Below, piece after piece: positions 1 to 9,164 of a DNA stretch of 41,963 nt. How positions within the stretch are numbered: the stretch's first letter is position 1; the number at the start of each line of letters is the position of its first letter. Source of the DNA: Scytonema sp. UIC 10036 (GTDB lineage Bacteria; Cyanobacteriota; Cyanobacteriia; Cyanobacteriales; Nostocaceae); contig NZ_WJFC01000112.1 of the NCBI RefSeq assembly GCF_009725235.1, positions 1 to 41,963 of the forward strand. Direction: 5' to 3'. The position numbers and the translations under genes are program-made. The notes under the pieces were generated by a model. That model worked only from the letters and a program-made list of their open reading frames with translations. It had not been told where the DNA came from and searched no databases.

Positions 1-34
1 CCCCTGTCTCCCTTGTCCCCCTTGTCCCCCTTAC
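1..34. repeat. CCTTGTCC tandem repeat invading the nifE 3' end
   Basis: Copies of CCCCCTTGT run to the left window edge and read as Gly-Thr-Arg codons on the nifE strand. A closely similar tract lies just downstream of nifS at 7701-7741, so the same repeat family sits at two nif gene ends. Confidence 0.7.
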
Positions 35-1438
35 CTCCCCTGCTCCCTCTTCCCAAGGTGCAGGTTTACGTACTTGTTCCCATACGGGACTATGAAGGGC
101 TTCATCAAGTTCTCGCGCCATTTCAACCATACCCGCATATCCCGCATAAGGATGGTGCCGTTCTTGATTGATATCTAAAAATGGGATGCGGGCTTTGAGG
201 GCAGTGTATTGATTGCGACCACCAGCAATCAACATATCAGCTTTTGTTTGAGCGATCGTCCGTAGCAGTTCTTGGGCATTGCCTTTTTCCAGCATGATGC
301 CATCTTTGCCCAGTAATTCTCTGATGCGAGCTTTATCCTCCTCCGTACTTTTCTTTGTGCTAGTAGCGACAACTTCCATACCTAAGTCCTTTGCAGCAGA
401 AATAATCGACCAACTTTTCACACCTCCTGTATAAAGGACAACGCGTTTACCTTGAAGACGATCGCGATAGGGAGCTAGGGCAATATCTAGAGCAGCAGTT
501 TCTTCTGCAATTAATTTCTCTACTCGTTCTTGCAAATCGCGTGCAGCGCAATTATCCCCAAGAAACTCACTCAGTTTTGCAGCGATATTCCGCAAACAGC
601 GATTCATGTCCTCTACACCGTAGAAAGATTCTTCAATGTAGGGGATACCATAGCGTTCCTCCATCTTTCTCGCCACATTGATTAAGGCTTTGGAGCAGAT
701 CGTGACATTGAGCTTGGCTCGGTGAGCGTAGCACACTTCGTTGTACTTAGCATCACCCGTAATTTTGGCTAAGACTCGAATACCCAATTTCTCCAGTAAA
801 GGCAGAACTCCCCACAATTCTCCGGCAATGTTGTACTCACCAATCAGGTTAATATCATAAGGGGTGGTCAATTCTGGTTCGGCAGTGCCGATAACGTATT
901 CTAGTAAGGCTTCCCCACCCACTCGATTACCAAGATTTTTACTACCAATAAAACCAGGGGAATTGACAGGGATAACGGGTGTACCTGTTTTCTTAGCAGC
1001 GGCTTCGCAGACTGCATCCAAATCATCTCCAATCAGCGCAGTCACGCAAGTAGCGTAAACAAACACTGCTGCAGGTTGATAGCGTTGCTGTACTTCTAAA
1101 ATGGCTTTGTACAGCTTTTTTTCTCCACCAAAAATTATATCATTCTCATTCAAGTCAGTCGTAAAACCCATTTTGTAGAGATGAGAATCAGAGGAAAGAC
1201 TGCCACGACTACCCCAAGAATTTCCAGCGCAAGCAATAGGTCCGTGGACTAAATGAGCAACATCAGTAATTGGAACTAAGGCGATTGATGCTCCATCAAA
1301 AGCACAACCTCCTTGAGCAGCACCTGGTTGGGCTTGTTGCTGACAAGACTTATTTTTCTTCTGCCCGTGCTTGTGGTGATTGTGTTCGCATCCTGGCTCA
1401 CTGAGCAGTTCGTTAATTTTGCCTTGGGTGATTTTCAT
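1..1438 (-). CDS. nifE: Nitrogenase FeMo-cofactor scaffold protein NifE (3' end outside window)
   Basis: NifE pairs with NifN to form the scaffold on which the NifB product is matured into FeMo-cofactor before transfer to NifD. The gene has no line of its own among the long ORFs because no stop lies in the window; I translated it by hand from the ATG at 1438 ([20 protein letters not shown]), the usual cyanobacterial NifE start. Cluster-ligand cysteine contexts are visible: [23 protein letters not shown] and [12 protein letters not shown]. The body ends normally with [14 protein letters not shown], but the frame then runs on through a CCTTGTCC repeat, adding a Gly-Thr-Arg-rich tail that is still open at base 2. 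nifN would be expected next, outside the window. The Shine-Dalgarno is poor because the upstream DNA is repeat. Confidence 0.95.
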   Translation of the reverse strand, partial: MKITQGKINELLSEPGCEHNHHKHGQKKNKSCQQQAQPGAAQGGCAFDGASIALVPITDVAHLVHGPIACAGNSWGSRGSLSSDSHLYKMGFTTDLNENDIIFGGEKKLYKAILEVQQRYQPAAVFVYATCVTALIGDDLDAVCEAAAKKTGTPVIPVNSPGFIGSKNLGNRVGGEALLEYVIGTAEPELTTPYDINLIGEYNIAGELWGVLPLLEKLGIRVLAKITGDAKYNEVCYAHRAKLNVTICSKALINVARKMEERYGIPYIEESFYGVEDMNRCLRNIAAKLSEFLGDNCAARDLQERVEKLIAEETAALDIALAPYRDRLQGKRVVLYTGGVKSWSIISAAKDLGMEVVATSTKKSTEEDKARIRELLGKDGIMLEKGNAQELLRTIAQTKADMLIAGGRNQYTALKARIPFLDINQERHHPYAGYAGMVEMARELDEALHSPVWEQVRKPAPWEEGAGEVRGTRGTRETG

Positions 1439-1442
1439 CGTA

Positions 1443-1558
1443 TTTGTTAGTTGTTAGTTGTTAGTTGTTGGTTGTTAGTTGTTGGTTGTTGGTTGTTGGT
1501 CGTTGGTTGTCAAAAAGTACTACTAACCACTAACCACTAACCACTAATCACTAACAAA
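1443..1558. repeat. Heptanucleotide STRR tract with inverted arms
   Basis: TTAGTTG/TTGGTTG heptamers on the left are followed, after a short unique spacer near 1511-1520, by CTAACCA heptamers on the right. The two halves are near reverse complements, so the transcript could fold into a long G-U-containing hairpin between the small Mo-nitrogenase-associated gene and nifE. The right arm reaches the stop codon of the small gene. Confidence 0.8.
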
Positions 1559-1865
1559 TATATTTCGTAACATCCTCACCACAATCATTTGAGAGGTAGG
1601 ACAGGCTGCGGAAGCGCAATCCTACAAGTTCGTCATAAAGTGGATTTAATTTGCAGAGTGCGGGAATGTGGAAAGTATGTCCTAACAATTTAAGATCTCG
1701 TTCAAACGGGCAGCAACAAGGAATGAGTCGGCAACATAGATGAGCAACACGACGATCGCATACTTGAATTTCATTGACCCATCGGCGTAGGGGAGAGAGA
1801 AGATCGAAGCCTGGAGTTTTTTCAGGAATTAGAGAGCGCTCGTCGGTTTGGGTGATGGTAGTCAT
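1551..1865 (-). CDS. Mo-dependent nitrogenase C-terminal-domain family small protein
   Basis: This 104-residue protein sits between nifK and nifE in the same direction. It matches the family that Pfam names Mo-nitro_C (Mo-dependent nitrogenase C-terminus), as I recall it: a core resembling RRWVNEIQVCDRRVAHLCCR, then LIPCCCPFERD, IPALCKLNPLYDELVGLRFR and a CGED end. The protein is rich in Cys and Arg. Its biochemical role is not established to my knowledge; its position suggests an accessory role in nitrogenase assembly. I chose the ATG at 1865 (MTTITQTDE). A longer reading from a TTG at 1913 is possible but needs a rare start in AT-rich leader. The stop abuts an STRR tract. Confidence 0.8.
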   Translation of the reverse strand: MTTITQTDERSLIPEKTPGFDLLSPLRRWVNEIQVCDRRVAHLCCRLIPCCCPFERDLKLLGHTFHIPALCKLNPLYDELVGLRFRSLSYLSNDCGEDVTKYIC

Positions 1866-1955
1866 GGTAGGCAAGATAAATTGAGCATATACTTGGGAAA
1901 AGGTAATTGGCAATTGATAAAATCTCCTTTCTACCGATTACCGATTACCCTGTCA

Positions 1956-3494
1956 CTATCGAATTAAGTCGTAGGAAATATCAGTCTTAGACGGAATGAT
2001 TGTATTGCGATCCAACTCATCTAAAATTGTGTTGACAATCCAGTTAAGCAAGTTGATAGTACCTTGGTAGCCGTAGGTAGCGTAGCGGTGAAGGTGGTGG
2101 CGATCGAAGATCGGGTAGCCAATCCGCACTATGGGGGTTTTCGTGTCTCGCCAGAGATACTTGCCGTAGGAATTGCCGATGAGCAAATCAACGGGTTCCG
2201 TAAACATTAAAGAGCGCATATGCCACAAGTCGCGCCCACCGTGAATGGTGGCACCTTGACTAAAGGGGCTAGAGTCGAGCAGTGCTCTCAGTTCTGCTTC
2301 AAAGTGTTCGTTGCTATTGCTGACAACGATGTGAATTGGTTCTGCACCGATTTCTAATAAAAATTGAGTCAAACCAAACACCAGATCGGGGTCACCATAC
2401 ATCGCAATCCGCTTGCCGTGCAACCATGCCTGAGAATCAGTTAATGCATCTACTGCACGTCCCCGCTCATCCTCCAGTTCTTGGGGAATCGGTTTTCCTG
2501 TCAAAGCAGACAACTTCATTAAGAACTCATCGGTTCCACGAATCCCAACTGGACGGGTAACGTAGGTCTTTTGACCCCATTCATGTTCGATGTAGTCGCG
2601 AGTTTTGGTAGTGGAGTATGCTTGGAGTGCGATTGTTGCTTCCGCATTGATCGAATCAGCTGCGTCTTCTAGCTTAGTACCACCAGGATACATATTGTAT
2701 TCCCCATTATTGGGAGAATCTAGGTATTCTGAATTATCTGCCAACAGAGTATAGTCAATTCCCATCAAATTTGCAATCCGCTTAATCTCACGCAGGTTGC
2801 CAATGTAGGTTTCAAATCCAGGAATGAAGTTAATCTTGCCGTTGGTGCTGTCTTGCTTCTTACCTTCAGTTAAATTCGACAGAATACCCTTCATCATGTT
2901 ATCATATCCCAAAATGTGGGAACCGACAAAACTAGGTGTGTGAGCATAGGGTACAGGAAATTCTTCAGGAACCGCTCCTTCCTCTTTGGCAGTTCTGATA
3001 AAGGCTTGCAGGTCATCCCCAATCACTTCTGCCATGCAGGTAGTGCAGACAGCGATCGCCTTGGGCTTGTAGAGGTTGTAGGAAACTCCCAATCCTTCAA
3101 CCAAGTTCTTCAAACCGCCGAATACAGCTGCATCTTCCGTCATGGAAGAGGATACGGCAGAAAATGGTTCTTTGAAGTGACGGGTGAAGTGACTGCGGAA
3201 GTAAGCAACGCAGCCTTGAGAACCATGTACAAAAGGTAGTGTTCCTTCAAAGCCAACGGCTGCTAAAATTGCTCCTAGAGGTTGGCAAGCTTTCGCGGGA
3301 TTAACGGTCAACGCTTCACGAGCAAAATTCTTTTCCCGGTATTCCCAAGTTTTTGTCCATTCAGCAATGCGTTTTACTTCTTCAGGATCGTGTCCACCTT
3401 CAAACGCTTTCTTCGTTTGAAATAGCTCTTGGTATTCTTGCTGCTGGAAGAGTTCGGCGTGATCCTTAATTTTGTTTATGTCATTCTGTGCCAT
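1956..3494 (-). CDS. nifK: Nitrogenase MoFe protein beta chain NifK
   Basis: NifK forms the alpha2-beta2 MoFe protein with NifD and shares the P-cluster that relays electrons from NifH to FeMo-cofactor. The 512-residue length is normal for cyanobacteria. P-cluster cysteine contexts are present: PAKACQPLGA, GSQGCVAYFRSH and VCTTCMAEVIGDD. The ATG at 3494 is preceded by a clear GGAGA at a good distance. It follows nifD by 178 bp on the same strand, a spacer with no gene. No stop, frameshift or inserted element interrupts it. It should be cotranscribed with nifH-nifD. Confidence 0.98.
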   Translation of the reverse strand: MAQNDINKIKDHAELFQQQEYQELFQTKKAFEGGHDPEEVKRIAEWTKTWEYREKNFAREALTVNPAKACQPLGAILAAVGFEGTLPFVHGSQGCVAYFRSHFTRHFKEPFSAVSSSMTEDAAVFGGLKNLVEGLGVSYNLYKPKAIAVCTTCMAEVIGDDLQAFIRTAKEEGAVPEEFPVPYAHTPSFVGSHILGYDNMMKGILSNLTEGKKQDSTNGKINFIPGFETYIGNLREIKRIANLMGIDYTLLADNSEYLDSPNNGEYNMYPGGTKLEDAADSINAEATIALQAYSTTKTRDYIEHEWGQKTYVTRPVGIRGTDEFLMKLSALTGKPIPQELEDERGRAVDALTDSQAWLHGKRIAMYGDPDLVFGLTQFLLEIGAEPIHIVVSNSNEHFEAELRALLDSSPFSQGATIHGGRDLWHMRSLMFTEPVDLLIGNSYGKYLWRDTKTPIVRIGYPIFDRHHLHRYATYGYQGTINLLNWIVNTILDELDRNTIIPSKTDISYDLIR

Positions 3495-3672
3495 TGATGT
3501 TCTCCAATTTTGGGGGGGAGGAAAAATTGACCGCTATTTCTCCGTGTTTATCCAGATTTGTTCACTTGTGGGTAGATTTGGGTAGACATTTACGAGCGGT
3601 GAGGGGTGAGAGGTGCGGGTCTCTATCTTTTTACTCTTCCCCTCCTTTACCCATCTAGGTGTTGCCATCGCA

Positions 3673-5169
3673 TTACTTTTTCCAAGGCGCACCAATCAAA
3701 CTCCAGGTCGGGCTGTTGAGTGCGAGATCCATGTCACGGGCAAAGATTGCGAATCCGTCGTAGCCATGGTACGGTCCGGAATAGTCCCACGAGTGCATTT
3801 GACGGAAGGGAAGCGCCATCTTCTGGAAGACGTACTTCTCTTTAATACCAGAGGCGATTAAATCGGGTTTGAGTGCTTTAACGAACTGCTCAAACTCATA
3901 AGCAGATACATCGTCATAAATCAACGTGCCGTTCTCGACATAGTGAGTCGTGCGTTTGTAGTCATCATTATGACCGAATTCGTATCCCGTGCCAATGAGC
4001 TTCATGCCGAGGTCTTGGAAAGCAGGAACAACGTGACGAGGACGCAATCCACCAACCATCAGAGCAACAGTTTTACCTTCCAAGCGCGGACGATATTTAG
4101 CAATGACTGCATCGGTTTGAGCTTGATACTTGGCGATCGCGTCTTCAGCTTTCGCTTGAATGGTTTCGTCAAATTTGGAAGCAATTTCCCGCAATGACTC
4201 AGCAATCTTCGTAGGACCAAAGAAGTTATACTCCAACCAGGGAATACCATACGCTTCTTCCATGTGGCGGGAGATGTAGTTCATAGATCGGTAACAGTGA
4301 ACCAGGTTCAGTTTTACACTAGATGTCAGCATCATCTCGTTCAAGGTGCCGTCTCCAGACCACTGAGCCACAACCCGCAAGCCAATTTCTTCTAGTAGAA
4401 TGCGGCTAGACCAGGCATCTCCACCGATGTTGTAGTCACCGATGATAGCAACATCGTAAGGACCGGGTTCAAAACCGAGAGTACCTTCTTTCTTGGCTTT
4501 GTCAGCTTTAGGGAACACCCAGTCACGAATAGTGTCGTTGGCAATGTGGTGTCCGAGGGACTGAGACACGCCCCGGAAACCTTCGCAACGCACCGGAACA
4601 ACAGTCTTGTTAATTTCTTTAGATTTTTTCTTCGCAACGGCTTCGATATCGTCCCCAATCAAACCAATCGGACACTCGGATTGAATGGAAATTCCGCGAT
4701 TTAAAGGGAACAAATTTTCAAGTTCATCGATTAACCGAGCAAGTTTTTTGTCTCCACCAAATACAACGTCCCGTTCTTGAAAGTCGGAAGTAAACTGCAT
4801 TGTACCAAAAGTGTCGATGCCAGTGGTACCAATATAGTAGTTGCGACGACCTGACCAGGAGTAGTAACCGCAACCAACAGGACCGTGGCTGATATGGATC
4901 ATATCCTTAATAGGACCCCAAACCACACCCTTTGAGCCGGCATAGGCGCAACCACGGGTAGTCATTGTACCGGGAACGGATTTGATGTTGGACTTAACGC
5001 CGCAATCGGACTTGCCTTCTTCGTAAACGTTTAAGTGTTTTTCCCGCTTTTTCTTCGATTTTTCGGGATATGCCTCTAGAACTTCTTGGATCAAACCTTT
5101 TTTATCAACTTCTGACGTTGCTACCTCAGTAGTAGTTTGTTCTATTATCGCGGATTCGGGAGGTGTCAT
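3673..5169 (-). CDS. nifD: Nitrogenase MoFe protein alpha chain NifD
   Basis: The alpha subunit carries FeMo-cofactor, the site of N2 reduction. All expected landmarks are present in 498 residues: P-cluster cysteines ([30 protein letters not shown]), the Gln/His pair in [11 protein letters not shown], the FeMo-co Cys in [10 protein letters not shown] and the FeMo-co His in [13 protein letters not shown]. The reading frame is continuous, so the nifD excision element known from Anabaena is not present. The ATG at 5169 starts [11 protein letters not shown]. The 305-bp gap to nifH is unusually large and holds a strong inverted repeat, which may set the ratio of nifH to nifDK transcript. Confidence 0.98.
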   Translation of the reverse strand: MTPPESAIIEQTTTEVATSEVDKKGLIQEVLEAYPEKSKKKREKHLNVYEEGKSDCGVKSNIKSVPGTMTTRGCAYAGSKGVVWGPIKDMIHISHGPVGCGYYSWSGRRNYYIGTTGIDTFGTMQFTSDFQERDVVFGGDKKLARLIDELENLFPLNRGISIQSECPIGLIGDDIEAVAKKKSKEINKTVVPVRCEGFRGVSQSLGHHIANDTIRDWVFPKADKAKKEGTLGFEPGPYDVAIIGDYNIGGDAWSSRILLEEIGLRVVAQWSGDGTLNEMMLTSSVKLNLVHCYRSMNYISRHMEEAYGIPWLEYNFFGPTKIAESLREIASKFDETIQAKAEDAIAKYQAQTDAVIAKYRPRLEGKTVALMVGGLRPRHVVPAFQDLGMKLIGTGYEFGHNDDYKRTTHYVENGTLIYDDVSAYEFEQFVKALKPDLIASGIKEKYVFQKMALPFRQMHSWDYSGPYHGYDGFAIFARDMDLALNSPTWSLIGAPWKK

Positions 5170-5290
5170 AGTTTTTCTTCTTGACTATTTGCGATGGAAG
5201 TGTTTGGAGAATAGGGGGCAGAAGGTCGGGGGTAGGGAGTAGAGGAGTAGCCCTATCAAGGTGGATAAAAACTTCGGGAAATTAATAGCT

Positions 5291-5373
5291 CTCTCTTACC
5301 TCTGCGTACTCTGCGCCTCTGTGGTTAAATAAATAACTTTTTAACCGCAGAGTACGCAGAGAACACAGAGAGA
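5291..5373. repeat. Large imperfect inverted repeat in the nifH-nifD spacer
   Basis: The arms contain a perfect 16-bp match: CTCTGCGTACTCTGCG at 5300-5315 against its reverse complement at 5346-5361, with further pairing of GGTTAAA and of the outer CTCTC segments. The loop is AT-rich. Related CGCAGAG-type sequences recur in cyanobacterial intergenic DNA, so this may be a MITE-like repeat. In the nif transcript it would form a hairpin just after nifH, a place where processing or partial termination is plausible. The remaining bases of the 5170-5474 spacer hold no gene. Confidence 0.8.
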
Positions 5374-5474
5374 AAACAAGAGAAATCGCCACCTGAATCA
5401 AAATTTTATGAGTCACCTTGACAGTGCTAGGAGTAGAGGAGAAAAAAACTCCCCCATCTCTCCACCTCCCCAGC

Positions 5475-6452
<978 letters not shown>

Positions 6453-6578
6453 TTAGTGGTGTCGAAGCGCTAAGCCCCGATGGAGGCGCACGCTCAACTG
6501 CTAAAACATTTGCAACTAGAAAAGAGAAATTGTGCATATATTTTGGTCAACGGTAATTGCTAATTACCCCTACTCCAG

Positions 6579-7505
6579 CTAAATCATTGGATTAACTGCT
6601 TTTACTAACAAGTTTTGGCTAACACGCTCTTGCAACTTTGCTTCAATGGCAACCTTGAGCGTCGCCGTACTGCTAGAGCAAGAACCGCAAGCACCTTGTA
6701 GCACTACTTGGACGAAATCACCATCCACATCGTACAGTTCTACATCTCCCCCATCGGCAATCAATAGGGGTCTAACTTCTTCATCCAGAACTTTTTGAAT
6801 CAGGGCAATTTTTTGCACGTTCGTCAGCGCTCGTTGGGGTTGCTCCTTAACAGAGGGACTACCTATAGCAATTTTTCCATCTAAATTATGGGGGCTAGAA
6901 TCGGCAGATACAGATAATTCCTTTGCTACTGTAGCGATCAAGTCATCAATATCTGCCAGACAAGAACTGCACCCGCCACCCGCCTTAACATAGCTTGTTA
7001 CTTGTTCAGCAGTCGTGAGGTTGTTTTCCCGAATGGCACGGCGAATCTTAGACTCGCTGATACCAAAGCAACTACAAACCAATGTTCCTTCATCATCTTC
7101 ATGAGCATGTAGCGGAATACCTCGGTATTTGAAAATCGCTGCTTCTAGTGCTTCTTGACCCATTACCGAACAATGCATCTTTGCTTCTGGCAATCCGCCT
7201 AAGTATTCTGCAATGTGCTTGTTGGTAATTTTGAGCGCTTCATCTAAGGTTAAACCCTTGATTAACTCAGTCAAAGCCGAGGAAGAAGCGATCGCGCTGG
7301 TGCAGCCAAAAGTCTGGAAACGAGCATCAAGGATTTTATCGCTGTCTACCTCTATTTTGAGATGCAGTTTCAAAGCATCTCCGCAGGCGATACTACCCAC
7401 CTCACCAAAAACAACTGCTACTCCTGGTTTGTTGCTATCTTCTATTGCACCTTGGTTTTTCGGATTGTAAAAAAGTTCTAGTACTCTATCTGTATAGTCC
7501 CACAT
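6579..7505 (-). CDS. nifU: Fe-S cluster scaffold protein NifU, three-domain form
   Basis: NifU assembles Fe-S clusters from NifS-derived sulfur for the nitrogenase proteins. The 308 residues show the full modular form: an N-terminal IscU-like domain (SIACGDALK, FGCTSAIASS, MHCSVMG), a central [2Fe-2S] ferredoxin-like domain (LVCSCFGIS and GGGCSSC), and a C-terminal Nfu domain with QGACGSCSS. The ATG at 7505 begins MWDYTDRVLELFYNP, as in other NifU. The leader immediately upstream is a pure heptanucleotide repeat with no evident Shine-Dalgarno, so translation may depend on coupling or on an unstructured leader. Confidence 0.97.
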   Translation of the reverse strand: MWDYTDRVLELFYNPKNQGAIEDSNKPGVAVVFGEVGSIACGDALKLHLKIEVDSDKILDARFQTFGCTSAIASSSALTELIKGLTLDEALKITNKHIAEYLGGLPEAKMHCSVMGQEALEAAIFKYRGIPLHAHEDDEGTLVCSCFGISESKIRRAIRENNLTTAEQVTSYVKAGGGCSSCLADIDDLIATVAKELSVSADSSPHNLDGKIAIGSPSVKEQPQRALTNVQKIALIQKVLDEEVRPLLIADGGDVELYDVDGDFVQVVLQGACGSCSSSTATLKVAIEAKLQERVSQNLLVKAVNPMI

Positions 7506-7510
7506 AACCG

Positions 7511-7678
7511 ATTTTGGATTTTGGATTTTGGATTTTGGATTTTAGATTTTGGATTTTGGATTTTGGATTTTGGATTTTGGATTTTGGATTTTGGATTTTG
7601 GATTTTGGATTTTAGATTTTGGATTTTGGATTTTGGATTTTGGATTTTGGATTTTAGATTTTGGATTTTGGATTTTGG
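7511..7678. repeat. 24-copy heptanucleotide STRR array between nifS and nifU
   Basis: A 168-bp tract of TTTTGGA units, about 24 copies of 7 bp, has occasional TTTTAGA variants spaced through it. It occupies nearly the whole leader between the nifS stop and the nifU start. Such short tandem repeats are typical of heterocystous cyanobacteria and change copy number easily. One frame is open (MDFGFWIL...) but this is a by-product of the repeat and not a gene. Confidence 0.95.
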
Positions 7679-7700
7679 CTTGGAGATTAGAAATTAATTA

Positions 7701-7741
7701 TCCTCCCTTGTCCCCCTTGTCCCCCTTGTCTCCCTTGTCTC
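7701..7741. repeat. CCCTTGTC repeat downstream of nifS
   Basis: Five near-copies of CCCCCTTGT/CTCCCTTGT end right at the nifS stop. This is the same family as the tract at the nifE 3' end. Confidence 0.75.
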
Positions 7742-8941
7742 CTAACTCACCACCAGCGCTTGCTCCCGCTCTTGCAGCCAGTCAGCTTGGTCGTTGTTGA
7801 AAGGAGAAATAGCCCGCAAGCGTTCGACAATTGAGGGCATTACCTCTAAGACTCGATCGATCTCGGCTTCAGTTGTGTAACGCGAAAGACTGAAGCGAAT
7901 TGAACCATGCAAAATGGTGTAGGGTAAGCCCATTGCCCGCAAAACGTGGGAGGGTTCTAAGGAACCAGAAGTGCAAGCGGAACCAGAAGAGGCACAAATT
8001 CCATATTGGTTGAGAGATAGCAAAATTGCTTCGCCTTCAATGTACTTGAAACCAATGTTAGTGGTGTTGGGCAATCTAGAAGTTGTATGACCGTTGACTT
8101 CAGTGTCGGGGATAGCAGCAAGCAAACCTTTTTCCAAGCGATCGCACAACGCCTGTTCCTGTTTCACATTTTTTAAATGTACCTGGGCTAATTCTGCCGC
8201 TTTGCCCAAACCTATAATACCGGGAACATTCTCTGTACCTGCTCTGCGTCCCCGTTCTTGGTGTCCGCCTACTAAAAGGGGACGGAACCTCACACCACGT
8301 CTTACGTACAGCGCACCCACACCTTTGGGAGCATGGAGTTTGTGACCGGACAAGGTAAGCATATCAATGCTGCTGGTCTTGAGGTTGAGAGGAACTTTCC
8401 CCGCCGCCTGTACCGCATCTACGTGAAAGATAGCACCCACTTCCTTCGCTCGCAACCCAATCTGCTCAATGGGGAAAACCACACCGGTTTCATTGTTGGC
8501 GTACATGGTAGAAACTAAAGCAGTATTACCAGTCAGGGCGGCTTCCAGTTCCATCAAGTCGATTTGTCCCTTGCTGTCCACAGATAAGTAGGTTACTACA
8601 TAGCCCTGTTTTTCTAATTGCTTGCAGACATTAAGTACTGCTGCGTGCTCTACCTGAGTGGTAATAATGTGGCGCTTCTCAGATTGCGCTGCTAAAGCTG
8701 CCTTGATGGCTGCGTTATTTGCTTCAGTACCGCAACTGGTGAAGATAATTTCAGAATCCTCAGATCCCAACAAGGCTGCGACTTGCGCTCTTGCTTGCTT
8801 GAGTGCTTTCCCCACTTGTCCGCCAAAGGTGTGCATCGAAGAAGGGTTACCGTAAAACTCTTTGAAGTAGGGCAGCATCGCCTCTAAAACTTGCTCATCT
8901 ACCTTTGTTGTAGCATTGTTATCTAAATAAATCACACTCAT
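7742..8941 (-). CDS. nifS: Cysteine desulfurase NifS
   Basis: This PLP enzyme converts cysteine to alanine and supplies sulfur to NifU. The 399-residue reading starts MSVIYLDNNATTKVDEQ. The PLP-lysine context is SGHKLHAPKGVGALYV and the catalytic persulfide Cys lies in SSGSACTSGSLEPSHVL, the group-I (NifS/IscS) arrangement. The ATG at 8941 is preferred because a longer reading adds eight foreign residues. nifU follows downstream across the STRR array. In most heterocystous strains fdxN lies between nifB and nifS; here only 223 bp of repeat-like DNA is found. Confidence 0.97.
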   Translation of the reverse strand: MSVIYLDNNATTKVDEQVLEAMLPYFKEFYGNPSSMHTFGGQVGKALKQARAQVAALLGSEDSEIIFTSCGTEANNAAIKAALAAQSEKRHIITTQVEHAAVLNVCKQLEKQGYVVTYLSVDSKGQIDLMELEAALTGNTALVSTMYANNETGVVFPIEQIGLRAKEVGAIFHVDAVQAAGKVPLNLKTSSIDMLTLSGHKLHAPKGVGALYVRRGVRFRPLLVGGHQERGRRAGTENVPGIIGLGKAAELAQVHLKNVKQEQALCDRLEKGLLAAIPDTEVNGHTTSRLPNTTNIGFKYIEGEAILLSLNQYGICASSGSACTSGSLEPSHVLRAMGLPYTILHGSIRFSLSRYTTEAEIDRVLEVMPSIVERLRAISPFNNDQADWLQEREQALVVS

Positions 8942-9164
8942 GTTTCTACACTCACCACTTCTCACTTGTGCTTGGAAAATTTCTTGAAGAATTAGGGATT
9001 GGATATTGGGTATTGGAGAAGAATTTATTTAATGCTTATACCAATTTGAACAAAGAATGCGACAGATATTTAACTCGAATCCAGTCTTGACAAGACTTTC
9101 TCAATCCAAAATCTAAAATCTAAAATCCAAAATGGTATTATTTCCCATCCCCAGTCCCTAATCC
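8942..9164. other. nifB-nifS spacer without fdxN
   Basis: This 223-bp gap is too short for the roughly 115-codon fdxN ferredoxin gene, and no CxxCxxC-type reading frame is visible on either strand. It carries short repeats instead: AATCCAAAATCTAAAATC near 9103-9131 and CCCTAATC heptamers near 9157-9178 that run into the nifB stop. Confidence 0.75.

Noticed and set aside
3673..5169. nifD excision element
   Set aside because: nifD is continuous with all ligand residues in place; no recombinase gene is present.
7549..7800. Plus-strand frame of repeated DFGFWIL residues
   Set aside because: A pure translation of the heptamer array; it then runs into the antisense of nifS.
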